From CALWOS01 sp963595735 (GTDB lineage Bacteria > Bacillota > Clostridia > Oscillospirales > Oscillospiraceae), in NCBI GenBank assembly GCA_963595735.1, contig CAVBJJ010000014.1, positions 1 through 42,546 on the forward strand: DNA of 42,546 bases. Reading direction: 5' to 3'. Made by a program: the position numbers and the translations under genes. The notes below the pieces were generated by a model. The model saw nothing but the letters and a program-made list of their open reading frames with translations. It made no database searches and was not told the origin of the DNA. Shown here piece after piece: positions 23,368 to 32,592 of this stretch; the stretch's first letter is position 1; each line of letters opens with the position of its first letter.

Positions 23368-23651
23368 AAGGGGAGTTTTGGAGCTCGGAGGTGGCATTTT
23401 TGCAAAAAGATCTTGAGGGACTCAATGATGTATACCGGGATATTGCCGATGAGATTGGGGTCGAGAACACTTTAGCCATATACCGCTTATTTCGCGGAAC
23501 ACAGATCTCATTTCCCAGCAGGCTGTTTTCCAAAGAGTACATACATCAGGCCATCATTCACGAATTTGACGGCAACAATGTCTACCAGTTGGCGCAGAAA
23601 TATAACTACTCTGCGCGAAATGTCTGGAGAATCCTAAAGACAACAAAATAA
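23358..23651 (+). CDS. Mor transcription activator family protein
   Basis: The 97-residue DNA-binding protein resembles the C-terminal part of phage Mu Mor and related stand-alone regulators. VYRDIADEIGVENTLAIYRLFRG precedes a linker, followed by the helix-turn-helix FDGNNVYQLAQKYNYSARNVWRIL. ATG 23358 has GAGGAGGTGG just upstream; an in-frame upstream ATG at 23331 lacks a good site. The next gene, a lipoprotein, starts 18 bases downstream, so it probably controls or is cotranscribed with that unit. No other phage gene is nearby, so this looks like a domesticated regulator. Confidence 0.8.
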   Translation: MPLKGEFWSSEVAFLQKDLEGLNDVYRDIADEIGVENTLAIYRLFRGTQISFPSRLFSKEYIHQAIIHEFDGNNVYQLAQKYNYSARNVWRILKTTK

Positions 23652-23669
23652 AAATTTGGGAGGATATGC

Positions 23670-24713
23670 ATGAAAAATACAAACGAGACCCGATGGGAGA
23701 AGCAGTCCCTCAGCAAGACGAAAAGGCCGGTACTCTGTGTTCTGGCTGCCATTGTTGTACTTGTCGCGGCGCTTTCTCTTTCCGGCTGCAGAAAAGAAAC
23801 CAAAGCCGATGAAATGCAGTGGTCAGAGGTCGTGCTACGCGACCAGCTTCCGGAGCCGCCCTCTATGGAGGGAACAATTTATGAAAACTCAGATGAAAAA
23901 CTTTGGCTCTCTCTGGAGGATGTAACGGACGCACAGTACAACGAGTATTTGAACGCCTGCATTGCGCAGGGCTTCACGGGCGATGCGGAAAAATCTTCCG
24001 GCGCTTACAAAGCCTACAACGGAGACGGCTATGCTTTGGACATGAATCACATCGGGGAGAGTCTTTCCATCAAACTGGACGCTCCGATGGAACTCGGCAC
24101 GATCAACTGGCCAGAAAGCGCTGTAGGAAAGCAAGTGCCTGCGCCAAAGTCCACCGCCGGAAAATTCGACCACGAACGGGATGACAGCTTGTTTGCCTAC
24201 ATCGGAGATACCAGCAAGGAAGACTATGCACAGTATGTTGCCGATTGTTCTGCCAAGGGCTTTACCGTGAACTATGATAAGGCAGAAACCGCCTACCAGG
24301 CGGATAATGGTGAGGGCTATCATCTTGCTTTACAATACATGGGCAATCATATTATGACCATTGCGATTGATGCACCGAAAAATGAAGAAGCCGCGACCTC
24401 CACCCCGCCGGCAGAGAGTGCTGCGCCGGAGACGCCGACAAGCTCTACCAATAGTCTCCGCAGCGACTTCAAAGCGGCTATGGACAGCTATGAAGCCTTT
24501 ATGGACGAGTATGTCGCCTTTATGAAAAAGTACGAGAGCAATCCCACGGATGTAAGCGTACTTTCCGATTACGCAAGCTATATGAGCAAATGTGCGGATA
24601 TGGCCAGAAAATTTGACCAGTGGGAAAGCGAAGACCTCAACGAGGCCGAGCTTGCCTATTACCTGGAGGTTCAGACCAGAGTAAACCAAAAGCTGCTTGC
24701 AGTGACAAACTAA
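23670..24713 (+). CDS. lipoprotein with two DUF6591-like repeats
   Basis: The 347-residue protein has a hydrophobic signal segment (about 20-38) ending in lipobox LSGC, so it should be membrane-tethered outside the cell. Two homologous repeats of about 90 residues follow: MQWSEVVLRDQLPEPPSMEG ... ALDMNHIGESLSIKLDAP and INWPESAVGKQVPAPKSTAG ... LALQYMGNHIMTIAIDAP. A Pro/Thr/Ser linker and a helical C-terminal domain (about 265-345) come next. Similar proteins are annotated DUF6591 in gut Clostridia, with no function known. GGGAGG precedes the ATG. It is coupled with the following membrane protein gene. Confidence 0.75.
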   Translation: MKNTNETRWEKQSLSKTKRPVLCVLAAIVVLVAALSLSGCRKETKADEMQWSEVVLRDQLPEPPSMEGTIYENSDEKLWLSLEDVTDAQYNEYLNACIAQGFTGDAEKSSGAYKAYNGDGYALDMNHIGESLSIKLDAPMELGTINWPESAVGKQVPAPKSTAGKFDHERDDSLFAYIGDTSKEDYAQYVADCSAKGFTVNYDKAETAYQADNGEGYHLALQYMGNHIMTIAIDAPKNEEAATSTPPAESAAPETPTSSTNSLRSDFKAAMDSYEAFMDEYVAFMKKYESNPTDVSVLSDYASYMSKCADMARKFDQWESEDLNEAELAYYLEVQTRVNQKLLAVTN

Positions 24714-24724
24714 AGGAGATCACC

Positions 24725-25147
24725 TTGAAAAGAAGTAAAGTGTTATTGGCATCCAGTATCCTATCCTCCGTCTACTTCATACTCCTGCTCGGGACATTTG
24801 GAGTCGTTTTCAGAGAAGTCGAAGGCACAGACTATATCGCTGTCCTCAATGCATATTTTGAACTTGCCTTTGCACTCGTCGGGATGCACGCTCCGGCAGT
24901 CACGGCCTTGTATGTCATGCTGGTTTTGTTCTGTGCACATATTACAGTCGCTGTGCTGGGCGTGATTATCGGATGGATCGCATTCGCAGGAAAGAAGAGC
25001 GGACTTGCCAAATTTGTCGCCGTACTTTACCTGATTGAAACCTTATGCTTCCCGATCTGCCTGCCTTTCGGATTGCCTATGACCATCCTCGGCTTTGTGG
25101 GAAGCGGAAACCAAAAGAAGATGAATAAGACCGCCGCAACAAACTGA
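24725..25147 (+). CDS. small integral membrane protein
   Basis: The 140-residue hydrophobic protein has about four predicted membrane helices (around residues 6-28, 45-70, 72-90 and 98-128) and a basic C-terminal tail (NQKKMNK). I chose the TTG at 24725 because AAAGGAG precedes it by about six bases. The longer frame starting at 24620 only overlaps the lipoprotein gene. I recognise no family. It begins 11 bases after the lipoprotein stop, so the two products may work together at the membrane. Confidence 0.65.
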   Translation: MKRSKVLLASSILSSVYFILLLGTFGVVFREVEGTDYIAVLNAYFELAFALVGMHAPAVTALYVMLVLFCAHITVAVLGVIIGWIAFAGKKSGLAKFVAVLYLIETLCFPICLPFGLPMTILGFVGSGNQKKMNKTAATN

Positions 25148-25181
25148 AACACCCAAAACGATACCCCGCAAAAAAACACAC

Positions 25182-25220
25182 TACCCCCCTCCGTCCTGCA
25201 AGGGATGGAGGGGGGTATTT
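25182..25220. terminator. bidirectional terminator between the membrane protein and giant VCBS/SLH gene
   Basis: TACCCCCCTCCGTCC pairs with GGATGGAGGGGGGTA, with TTT on the + side and a T7 run on the minus side. It is a third member of the same terminator family. Confidence 0.88.
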
Positions 25221-25256
25221 CATCATTTCTCTCTATTTTTTCTATTTTTGGGTCGC

Positions 25257-28200
25257 TTACTTCATGCAGCGATAGATCAGGGTCACGATCTGGGCACGGG
25301 TGCAGTCCTCATCCGGACTGAAGCTGTTTTCTCCGGTACCCTGGGTGATCTTCTGCTGTACGGCCCACTGCACGGCGTCGTGGTAGTAGGCCTGCTTTGC
25401 CACATCGGCAAAGGGCATGGTTCCGGAAACGGCGGGCGCGCCGTTGGCGCGGTACAGGAGGGTCACGCTCTGGGCGCGGGTGCAGCTGTCATCCGGACTG
25501 AACCGGGTCTCCGCAGTGCCCTGGGTGATGCCGTTTTCCACCGCCCACTGTACCGCCTTGGCATAGTAGGCGTCCGCCGCAACATCCGTAAACGGCGTTT
25601 TCCGGCCCGCAGGCTCCGGCGAACCCTTGGCACGCCACAGGAAGGTGACGATCTGGGCGCGGGTGCAGGCGCCATCGGGGTCAAAGCGGGTGTCGCTCAC
25701 CCCCTGCGCAATGCCCTGCTGTACCGCCCACTGCACGGCATCGTAGAAATACGCGTCTCTTGTCACATCGGCAAACTGCTTGCTGTTTGCCTGGAACACA
25801 GCGGAAACCGTAACCGGCGAGGCCGGCATGGTAAAGCTGTACTTCCCGTTTTTCTCTGTCACCTGGATGGTCTTTCCGTTTTTGTCCACAACGGTGATCT
25901 TCTCCAGTGCATATCCCCCGCTCGGGCTTGCTGTCACGGCAACCGTCTCCCCAGACGCTGCCGTTTTTTTGTCCACAGTCAAGCTGCCGTTTGTGGAAAG
26001 CACGATGTTCACCGGATAGGTCTTTGTGACCGTGCCGCCCCCGCCGCCGGAGCTGGATCTCTTTGTCCAGTGGGCATAAAGGGTCGTATCCCGGGCAAAC
26101 ACCGTTTCCGTCGTGACAGCTTCTCCACTCTCCTTTTCCGTGTACCAGCCGTCAAAGCGATAGCCGCTGCGTGTGGGCACTTCGGGCAAAGCGGCCAGCT
26201 TGCCATCCGTTCCGGTCTGGATGGTGGCCGCGCCGCCGAGCGTACCGCCGTTGGCGTCCAGCGTGATGGTGCAGGGCTGCGGATCTTTCTCCACGCTGAC
26301 CGTGTAGACCAGATTTTCCTGGATCGCCGCGGTCGTGCCCGTCCAAACGCCGGCATTCTCCGCAAAGTCCATGCCCCCGCACTCGACCTTGCAAATGTGA
26401 TAGCCCTCCGCCGGCGTGATGACAATCTTCACGGCGGAATGCGCCGCGTACCTGTCATTTTCCGCATAAGCCCCCGTTACGGCGGCAGTGTAGGGCTTCT
26501 CCGCCTCGCTGTTGGCGTCCGTGACGGTGAAGAAGGCCAGCTCGCCGATCTCCACCGTGATGTCCAAATCGCCGGTCAGCGGGTCGACAAGCAGCTCCCG
26601 GGTCAGACTGGGATAGGCTTCCCCTTTGTTTTTCCACGCCGTCACAAGGCCGTCCGTGCCGCTGTAGGCAAAGCGCATCGTGCTGCCGGCGGCAACAGAA
26701 TCTCCGGAGGCGATGGCCGCGCCGTCCGCCGTGGCGGTGATCCCACCTGCAAAGCGCACGGTAAAGTAGGTCACGGGCTTGTAGGTCACGGAAACCCGGG
26801 TGCCGTCCTCCAGCTCCTGATAGGAAAAGCGCATTGTCCGGGCGGGCGTGGCGGTGTATTTGTCATTCACCGTCCAGCCGGCGACCATGTACCCGTCTCG
26901 GGGCGTGGCCGTCAGAGTCAGCGTCTCGCCGGGGAACAGCCGCAGCATGTCTGTTTCGATCTCCGCATCATCCCCCGCGGTGATCGTCCAGCGGATCCCC
27001 TCCGCTGCGGTAATCGTCTTTCCGGTCTGCGCCGCAAAAACCGGCGTCAGGCTCACATCTCCGCTGACCGCAAAGGTATAGCTTGCGCTGGTGCTGACAA
27101 GACTGTCGTCCGCCGTGTTTTTCCAGCCCTGGAAGGTATAGCCCCGGTCAGGCGCTGCGGTATAGGTCACCGGCGTCCCGGCGCTGGCCGTTCCCTCCGG
27201 GGAAACGCCCTGCAGCGCGGCGGTGCCGCCAGTCACGCCTGTCTGCTCCAGCCGGACGGCGAATTCCTGGGCGGTCAGGGCAACGGACACCTGGGTGTCC
27301 TCTGTCATGGTAAAGTAGTATTTTCCCTCTGTGGGCTGAGTCTCCAGCGCCGTGCCGTTGACCTGCCACACCGCATCCTCGCTGAGCTGATAGCCTTTCT
27401 TGGGCTGCACCGTCACGACCGTGTCTCCGAGAACGGCGTCCAGATCTGCGATCGCCGCGCCATCGGCATAGGCCTCCAGCCCCTCGCTCAGGCGCAGCTT
27501 GTAGCTGTCGCGGGCGAATTTGGCATACAGCTGCACGCTTTCGTCCGGCATGGTAACGGTGAATGACTCCCCATCGTCATACTTGGGCGCCTGCCCCGCC
27601 ACCCGGTACTCCCAGCCGGTGAAGTGCCAGCCCGGCTCGGGAACGGCGGTAAATGTAACGGCATAATCGGCGGTGTAAGCATTGCCGTTTTGGAAAAAGC
27701 GGTCATCCGTTGTGACCTTGCCCCCACGCTCCGGCTGAGCGGCAACGGTAAGGGTATTGCTCTTTTTCCGGAAGCCCACCAGCAGCGCCAGGCCGTCCTT
27801 GGTCTGGGTCATGGTCAGGGTCTGCTTGCCCTCGCTGTCCGGAAGCTTGGTGCTGCTGCCGTCCTTTCCCACCTGATACCAGGTGTCCACAGCATAGCCG
27901 GGGTTGGGATCGGCCTGGAAAATGACCGTCTGGCCGACTGCGGCCTGCTGGGTGTCCTTGGGATAGCGGACGGACGCCGTGCCGCAGGTCTCCTGCCCCG
28001 CCTGCACCCCGGCGCTGACCGGATAGGTTTTTCCGGTGATGGTCAGCTTGACGGTGGGAGAAGTCAGGCTGTAGTTGACATTGCGGCTCAGATCTCCCTT
28101 TTCCAGATACGCCGTATAGGCGCCGGGTCCGCCGGGCACGGGCGTGACCTCCTTGCCTGCCGAGTTATAGAAAACCAGATTCAGGGCGCGAATGGTGCCT

Positions 28201-31200
28201 TTGGAGGTTTTTACATAGGAGTCCTCCTCCGCCCAGTCCTCTACCAGATTGCGGAGGGAAACGCCCTGCATGATATCGTAGGCCGATCCGCTGCCGGTGG
28301 CAAAGCTATAGTCCTCCAGCCCAATGACCTCGATGGGACGCGGCAGGATCTGCACCGTGTAGGTCTTGCCGCCCTCCGTGAACGCCGCCTTTCCCACCCA
28401 GCCCGCGCGGCCGCTTGCAAAGCGGCTTTCAATCGCCGCGGTGTCGTCGGCTTGTTTGGCGGTGGGCTTGCTTTTCCAACTTGTGGGCTGGATTTGGGTC
28501 TTGGTAACGCTGCCGTCATTTGTAACGGTATACTTGTCAAATTGCAGCACATCACCGTAAAAGTAGCTGTCCTTTACATCCACATAGCTGCCGCTTTGCA
28601 CGCCCTTAGTATAAAACAGCGGCGTTTCCGGATCATAGGAAGCGGGCAGGAAGATCTTGCTGCCGCTGTAGGTGGCGGTGATCTTGTAGAGATCCGCAGC
28701 CGGATGGATGGTCACGCTTGCCGTGCCGTCCTCCTCCACCTGGGCGGTGTAAACCGTCTCCGCGTTCGCGGAGCGCAGGATGAAGTTTACCGTACCGGTG
28801 GGTTTGGCGGTGCTGCCGCTGCCGGTCACGGTGGCGGTCAGGGTGTCATCCTGTATGGTCAGTCCGGTGATCTGGGAGCTGCGCTGGGCGAAGGTCACCG
28901 TTACCTCCGGGGAATAGGCAGTGACCAGATTCTGGCCGACCATCGCGCTGACCTTGCAGCGGTAAAGCCCCTCCACCCCCAGATCGGGATACTGGAATGT
29001 CAGGCTGGCGGCCTTTTCGCCCTCCACCGTCTCCCAGCCGCCGGCGGACTGCTTCTGCCACTGGTAGAAAATCCGGGAGTCGGTGAATACATCGGAATTT
29101 TCCAAAAAGGCCGTCACGCCCGCCTTGACATCCGGATACAGCGCCAGCTGTCCGGTACTGACGCCCACCTGCGGCACATCGGTCTCCGGCTTGGTATAGG
29201 TACTGTAGGCCTCGCTGGGAATACTGGTGTTGGGCTGGGACAGGCCGATGGTCTGAATGCGGTACTGATAGCCCGTGTTGGCCTGCAGCCCCTTGTCGAT
29301 AAACTGATAGTGCTTTACACCGCTGCGGACTTCCGTATAGTCGCCACCCTCTACTGTGCCGATCTTATAGTACCCGGCGGCTGATGGGGACTGAAGATAG
29401 CGGTAGATCACAAAGCCCGCCGCATTGCCGGGGTAATCCCACTCCAGCGCGATCTGGTCGGTGGTGGTCTCCGCCTCATTGGCGCCGAAGTTTTCCGGCA
29501 GCAGGGGCGGCTCCGTCACACTGTTGACCAGATAGGTCACGACCGGATACTTGCCCTGATACAGGAAGCCCACCAGCTTCCAGTGAAAGCTGTAGCCATA
29601 CTGCCCGGCCTGGGTGGGCAGGCCGTTCATCTCGCCGGAGTAGCTGGAGCCGGCGGTGGTGATATGCACCATGCCCGCGCCGTGGCTGTAGCCCGCAGTC
29701 ACGCCAAGGGTCACGCCGCCGATGCCCGCGCCGGCCTTGGTCTCCACCTCCAAATCATAATTGAAGCTGTTTTCCGTTTCGCTGGTCATGGCAATGGATT
29801 GGGAGATCGTGTTCTGGCTTCCCTGCCCTATGGCCGCAAAGCTGCCGTCATAGACCAGCGTCTGCGTTCTGCCATCCGGCAGGGCGCTCACATCCGCGGC
29901 ATAGCTGGCCGGGTCGCCGACCGTGTGGCGCAGCACCGGCGTGACATCGGGCAGAATATCGCTGTACACCGCCTGAATTTCCGCGTAGTCCTCTGCGGAG
30001 ATCGTCCGGACAGCGGGCTGATAGGGCTTGTTGACCGTCATAGTCTGGGTTTCACCGCCGGGCATGGTCGCCTCATAAACATAGGTCTCCACAGGCAGGG
30101 CATACAGCACAACGGAATCCATGCCCGCCATGGTGGAATACGCTACCTCATATTCCACAGAGGCGCTGTTCTGGGTCTCCCAGGTAAAGCTGTTGTTGAT
30201 GGCGGCCTCCGCCTCGGCGTGGGCAAGCTCCACTCCCAGAATGGAAAAGGACTGCTCCCAGCTGGTATATACGCCGACGGAGAAGGAGTTGGAGTAGCCG
30301 GAACCGCTGCCGGAGCCCTTGCTCTTGCTGTAGGCGGTCTTGGACTCGATCATCTGGCTGTCGTCATCGTCGTTTGCCAGATCCGCAAAATACGGCGGCG
30401 AGGCCAGCACCGCCAGCACCTCCGGATCGGCATAGGTGTAGTAATGCTCCCCGGTGTACTTGAGCACGATGGTATCATTATCCGTATCAGGCAGGCAGAA
30501 CGGCACCGCGCGGGGCGTGATGTCCAATTCCCCATCGACCACTTCGTAGCCGGAGGGAGAAGCGTACTGGTGATACACATTGCTCACCGTGCGGTTCTGT
30601 CCGCTGCCGCCGAAACTCAGGATGTTCAGATGCTGATTCTTGAAAGTGTAACCGCCTAGCGCAGCCTCATAGGCAAATGTGTGGTCGCGGTCCTGGCCGC
30701 TGTCCCGGTCGCTGTAGGCCACCCAAGGAGCCATCCGGTTGACGCCGACGGCCTCCTGGCCGCTGCCGGTGAAGTCCGCCGCACGGGCGTTCCACTCCAC
30801 ATAGAACAGGTGGTCATTGACACCTTCAAAATCCGTTCCATAGAAATAGTTCGTGTGCTTATCCGCCAGATCCAGCACCTCGATGCCGCCGGTGCCGTAC
30901 CGGAGGATGATGCTATCCATGTAGATGCAGGGGCCATCGCTCAGCCCGTAGAACTTGCCCACGGTCAGGTTGGCCGCCATATAGGGAAGGCTCATGTAGT
31001 ACTTGTCGGAAAGCCCGGAGCTACCGTCCATGGGGTTGACATTCTTGGCGGCCAGCTTGTCAAAGCCCGTGCCGTTCCAGCCATAGATGGCCAGATACCG
31101 CGCGTCGCGGTTTTTGGTATCCGAACTGCCGCCAACGATCAGCTCGTTGCGGCCATCGTTGTCGATGTCCCCGGCGGTCAGGCCCGCACGATAGACAGTC

Positions 31201-32228
31201 CCCAAAGAGAGGTCATAGCTGCGGGTCATCATCTTGCTGTTGTCCGCACCCATGAGCACGACGGCCTTGCTGGCCTGCGCCGCACTGTTATACTTATAGT
31301 AGCCATAGGAGATGGCCAGGTCGTCGATGCCGTCCTTGTCAATGTCGGCTGCGGCGAGACTGACCATGTTGGGAGCCAGGCTGTCGGTCGTCGGCAGAGC
31401 GTAACTCCAGGCCTGTACCCAATTGCTGGCAGTCAGGAAACCGTCATCCGCGGTTTTCTGCAATTTCCAAACGGTGACTATAGGCGCTCTGTTGCTGCCG
31501 ACATAAGTGGCGATCTCGTCGATGCCGTCGCCATCAAAATCGCCCGCGGCCAGATCCAGATAGTTGTAGGCCATGTAAGGCTCCGCGAAGCGGCCGTTGC
31601 TCTTGTCATCGGCGTTGCCGAGGCCACCCGAACCTGGGAGCCCCTTATAGTTCGAATAGCTCCCGTTCACCGGATCTCCGGTATACATACGCACATGCTC
31701 GCTCGTGCGGGTGGTAAAATAGGTAAGGAGTACCACATCCTTCTTCAGACCGTTGTTCCCGGTGGAGAAATTGCCCTCCACGGCGAGTATGGCGTTGCTG
31801 GAAAGATTCGGGGCAGCGTAGGTCTTGGCGTTGCTGAAGAAGCCGCTGAGACTGCCTCCGGTGGCTGTGCCGTTGCCAAAGAGAGAAGTGGTGCTTTCAG
31901 AGTTTCCGTTCTTTCCGTCGTTGTGGTTGCTGTTCGTGTTGTGAACAAACAGTTCATCCACCTCGGCCAGTGTAGAATAGCTCTTGCCGAAGGGGGTATC
32001 GGTAATGCCCTCCTCCTGCTCGTACCCCTCCGGTACGCCGGTATCAAAGCCCAGAGCGTCGAATACCGTGCGCTTTGTGTCGCTGCTGCCGGTCTGAGCC
32101 GCCATGGCCGAAACCGGCAGCAGGCTCAGACAGATCGCCAGGGTCAGCGCCAGCGGCAAAAGCCGTTTCCCCATCCGCCCTGACCGTGGTGCACGGGTCG
32201 TTTCCCGCGCCGTGATCGTTTGCTTCAT
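25257..32228 (-). CDS. giant SLH-anchored surface protein with FG-GAP/VCBS and InlB-like repeats
   Basis: The 2323-residue protein starts at ATG 32228 (MKQTITARE) after GAGGAGG. Order: signal peptide (about 1-44) and FG-GAP/VCBS repeats with calcium-type loops (AGDFDGDGIDEIATYVG, AADIDKDGIDDLAISYG, AGDIDNDGRNELIVGG; about 230-365). A long Ser/Gly/Thr-rich beta region (about 630-900) follows, then a fibronectin-III-like domain, Ig-like domains including a Big_3_5-type, and several InlB/Listeria-Bacteroides-type repeats (GWHFTGW, GYTFQGW, GYRFDGW). A GGGGG linker and three SLH domains (about 2155-2320) end it. It is probably a surface adhesin or scaffold. The start is 30 bases after the DUF2442 stop. 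Confidence 0.85.
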   Translation of the reverse strand: MKQTITARETTRAPRSGRMGKRLLPLALTLAICLSLLPVSAMAAQTGSSDTKRTVFDALGFDTGVPEGYEQEEGITDTPFGKSYSTLAEVDELFVHNTNSNHNDGKNGNSESTTSLFGNGTATGGSLSGFFSNAKTYAAPNLSSNAILAVEGNFSTGNNGLKKDVVLLTYFTTRTSEHVRMYTGDPVNGSYSNYKGLPGSGGLGNADDKSNGRFAEPYMAYNYLDLAAGDFDGDGIDEIATYVGSNRAPIVTVWKLQKTADDGFLTASNWVQAWSYALPTTDSLAPNMVSLAAADIDKDGIDDLAISYGYYKYNSAAQASKAVVLMGADNSKMMTRSYDLSLGTVYRAGLTAGDIDNDGRNELIVGGSSDTKNRDARYLAIYGWNGTGFDKLAAKNVNPMDGSSGLSDKYYMSLPYMAANLTVGKFYGLSDGPCIYMDSIILRYGTGGIEVLDLADKHTNYFYGTDFEGVNDHLFYVEWNARAADFTGSGQEAVGVNRMAPWVAYSDRDSGQDRDHTFAYEAALGGYTFKNQHLNILSFGGSGQNRTVSNVYHQYASPSGYEVVDGELDITPRAVPFCLPDTDNDTIVLKYTGEHYYTYADPEVLAVLASPPYFADLANDDDDSQMIESKTAYSKSKGSGSGSGYSNSFSVGVYTSWEQSFSILGVELAHAEAEAAINNSFTWETQNSASVEYEVAYSTMAGMDSVVLYALPVETYVYEATMPGGETQTMTVNKPYQPAVRTISAEDYAEIQAVYSDILPDVTPVLRHTVGDPASYAADVSALPDGRTQTLVYDGSFAAIGQGSQNTISQSIAMTSETENSFNYDLEVETKAGAGIGGVTLGVTAGYSHGAGMVHITTAGSSYSGEMNGLPTQAGQYGYSFHWKLVGFLYQGKYPVVTYLVNSVTEPPLLPENFGANEAETTTDQIALEWDYPGNAAGFVIYRYLQSPSAAGYYKIGTVEGGDYTEVRSGVKHYQFIDKGLQANTGYQYRIQTIGLSQPNTSIPSEAYSTYTKPETDVPQVGVSTGQLALYPDVKAGVTAFLENSDVFTDSRIFYQWQKQSAGGWETVEGEKAASLTFQYPDLGVEGLYRCKVSAMVGQNLVTAYSPEVTVTFAQRSSQITGLTIQDDTLTATVTGSGSTAKPTGTVNFILRSANAETVYTAQVEEDGTASVTIHPAADLYKITATYSGSKIFLPASYDPETPLFYTKGVQSGSYVDVKDSYFYGDVLQFDKYTVTNDGSVTKTQIQPTSWKSKPTAKQADDTAAIESRFASGRAGWVGKAAFTEGGKTYTVQILPRPIEVIGLEDYSFATGSGSAYDIMQGVSLRNLVEDWAEEDSYVKTSKGTIRALNLVFYNSAGKEVTPVPGGPGAYTAYLEKGDLSRNVNYSLTSPTVKLTITGKTYPVSAGVQAGQETCGTASVRYPKDTQQAAVGQTVIFQADPNPGYAVDTWYQVGKDGSSTKLPDSEGKQTLTMTQTKDGLALLVGFRKKSNTLTVAAQPERGGKVTTDDRFFQNGNAYTADYAVTFTAVPEPGWHFTGWEYRVAGQAPKYDDGESFTVTMPDESVQLYAKFARDSYKLRLSEGLEAYADGAAIADLDAVLGDTVVTVQPKKGYQLSEDAVWQVNGTALETQPTEGKYYFTMTEDTQVSVALTAQEFAVRLEQTGVTGGTAALQGVSPEGTASAGTPVTYTAAPDRGYTFQGWKNTADDSLVSTSASYTFAVSGDVSLTPVFAAQTGKTITAAEGIRWTITAGDDAEIETDMLRLFPGETLTLTATPRDGYMVAGWTVNDKYTATPARTMRFSYQELEDGTRVSVTYKPVTYFTVRFAGGITATADGAAIASGDSVAAGSTMRFAYSGTDGLVTAWKNKGEAYPSLTRELLVDPLTGDLDITVEIGELAFFTVTDANSEAEKPYTAAVTGAYAENDRYAAHSAVKIVITPAEGYHICKVECGGMDFAENAGVWTGTTAAIQENLVYTVSVEKDPQPCTITLDANGGTLGGAATIQTGTDGKLAALPEVPTRSGYRFDGWYTEKESGEAVTTETVFARDTTLYAHWTKRSSSGGGGGTVTKTYPVNIVLSTNGSLTVDKKTAASGETVAVTASPSGGYALEKITVVDKNGKTIQVTEKNGKYSFTMPASPVTVSAVFQANSKQFADVTRDAYFYDAVQWAVQQGIAQGVSDTRFDPDGACTRAQIVTFLWRAKGSPEPAGRKTPFTDVAADAYYAKAVQWAVENGITQGTAETRFSPDDSCTRAQSVTLLYRANGAPAVSGTMPFADVAKQAYYHDAVQWAVQQKITQGTGENSFSPDEDCTRAQIVTLIYRCMK

Positions 32229-32258
32229 GTCATTTCCTCCTCTATCATGCATCGATCT

Positions 32259-32495
32259 CTATTCCTGTCCCGCCATGGTGAGTACCTCGTCATGACTCAA
32301 CTCCACATTGCCAAAACGGATGAAAATGCCGTTTGTCATGGCGCTGTTCCACACCTGCGGGTCGGAAAGCGTCCGGAAGCGAAGCTTGTCCAGATAGGGC
32401 TTCATGTCCAGCAGCAGCCGGCTGCCGGACACAAAATCCACCTGCAAAATGTGCTCCGCAAGCGGTGTGACCGCCGCAATATATTTCCGATCCAA
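32259..32495 (-). CDS. DUF2442-like protein
   Basis: The product has about 78 residues, starting at a TTG (32495) preceded by a purine-rich AAAGGGG stretch. The body (YIAAVTPLAEHILQVDFVSG, LLLDMKPYLDKLRF, then SDPQVWNSAMTNGIFIRFGN, ending ELSHDEVL) matches the compact DUF2442 fold. The frame is open upstream to 32588, but those codons run through a terminator hairpin and no ATG is in frame. DUF2442 proteins often accompany toxin-antitoxin DUF4160 genes, and no such partner is seen here. It precedes the giant surface gene by 30 bases, so cotranscription is likely. Its function is unknown. Confidence 0.65.
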   Translation of the reverse strand: MDRKYIAAVTPLAEHILQVDFVSGSRLLLDMKPYLDKLRFRTLSDPQVWNSAMTNGIFIRFGNVELSHDEVLTMAGQE

Positions 32496-32532
32496 GCCTG
32501 TGTCCCCCCCTTTCCCGGCATAGTGTGCATAT

Positions 32533-32567
32533 AAAAAATCCACCGTACACACAGTGTACCGTGGATT
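32533..32567 (-). terminator. terminator or attenuator between the LuxR-type regulator and DUF2442 genes
   Basis: A 14-base stem with a single mismatch (32537-32550 with 32554-32567) and a three-base loop is followed on the minus strand by a run of T (32538-32533). Confidence 0.75.
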
Positions 32568-32592
32568 GGATAATATGACCATTAACAAGATG

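Noticed and set aside
23358..23651. Prophage remnant around the Mor-type regulator
   Set aside because: No integrase, terminase, portal or tail genes nearby; a single regulator is not evidence for a phage.
25257..32228. MACPF pore-forming toxin
   Set aside because: The MACPF signature (YGTH-type motif with GG) is not seen; only a general amphipathic beta pattern supports a pore, so this is kept as an open structural question only.
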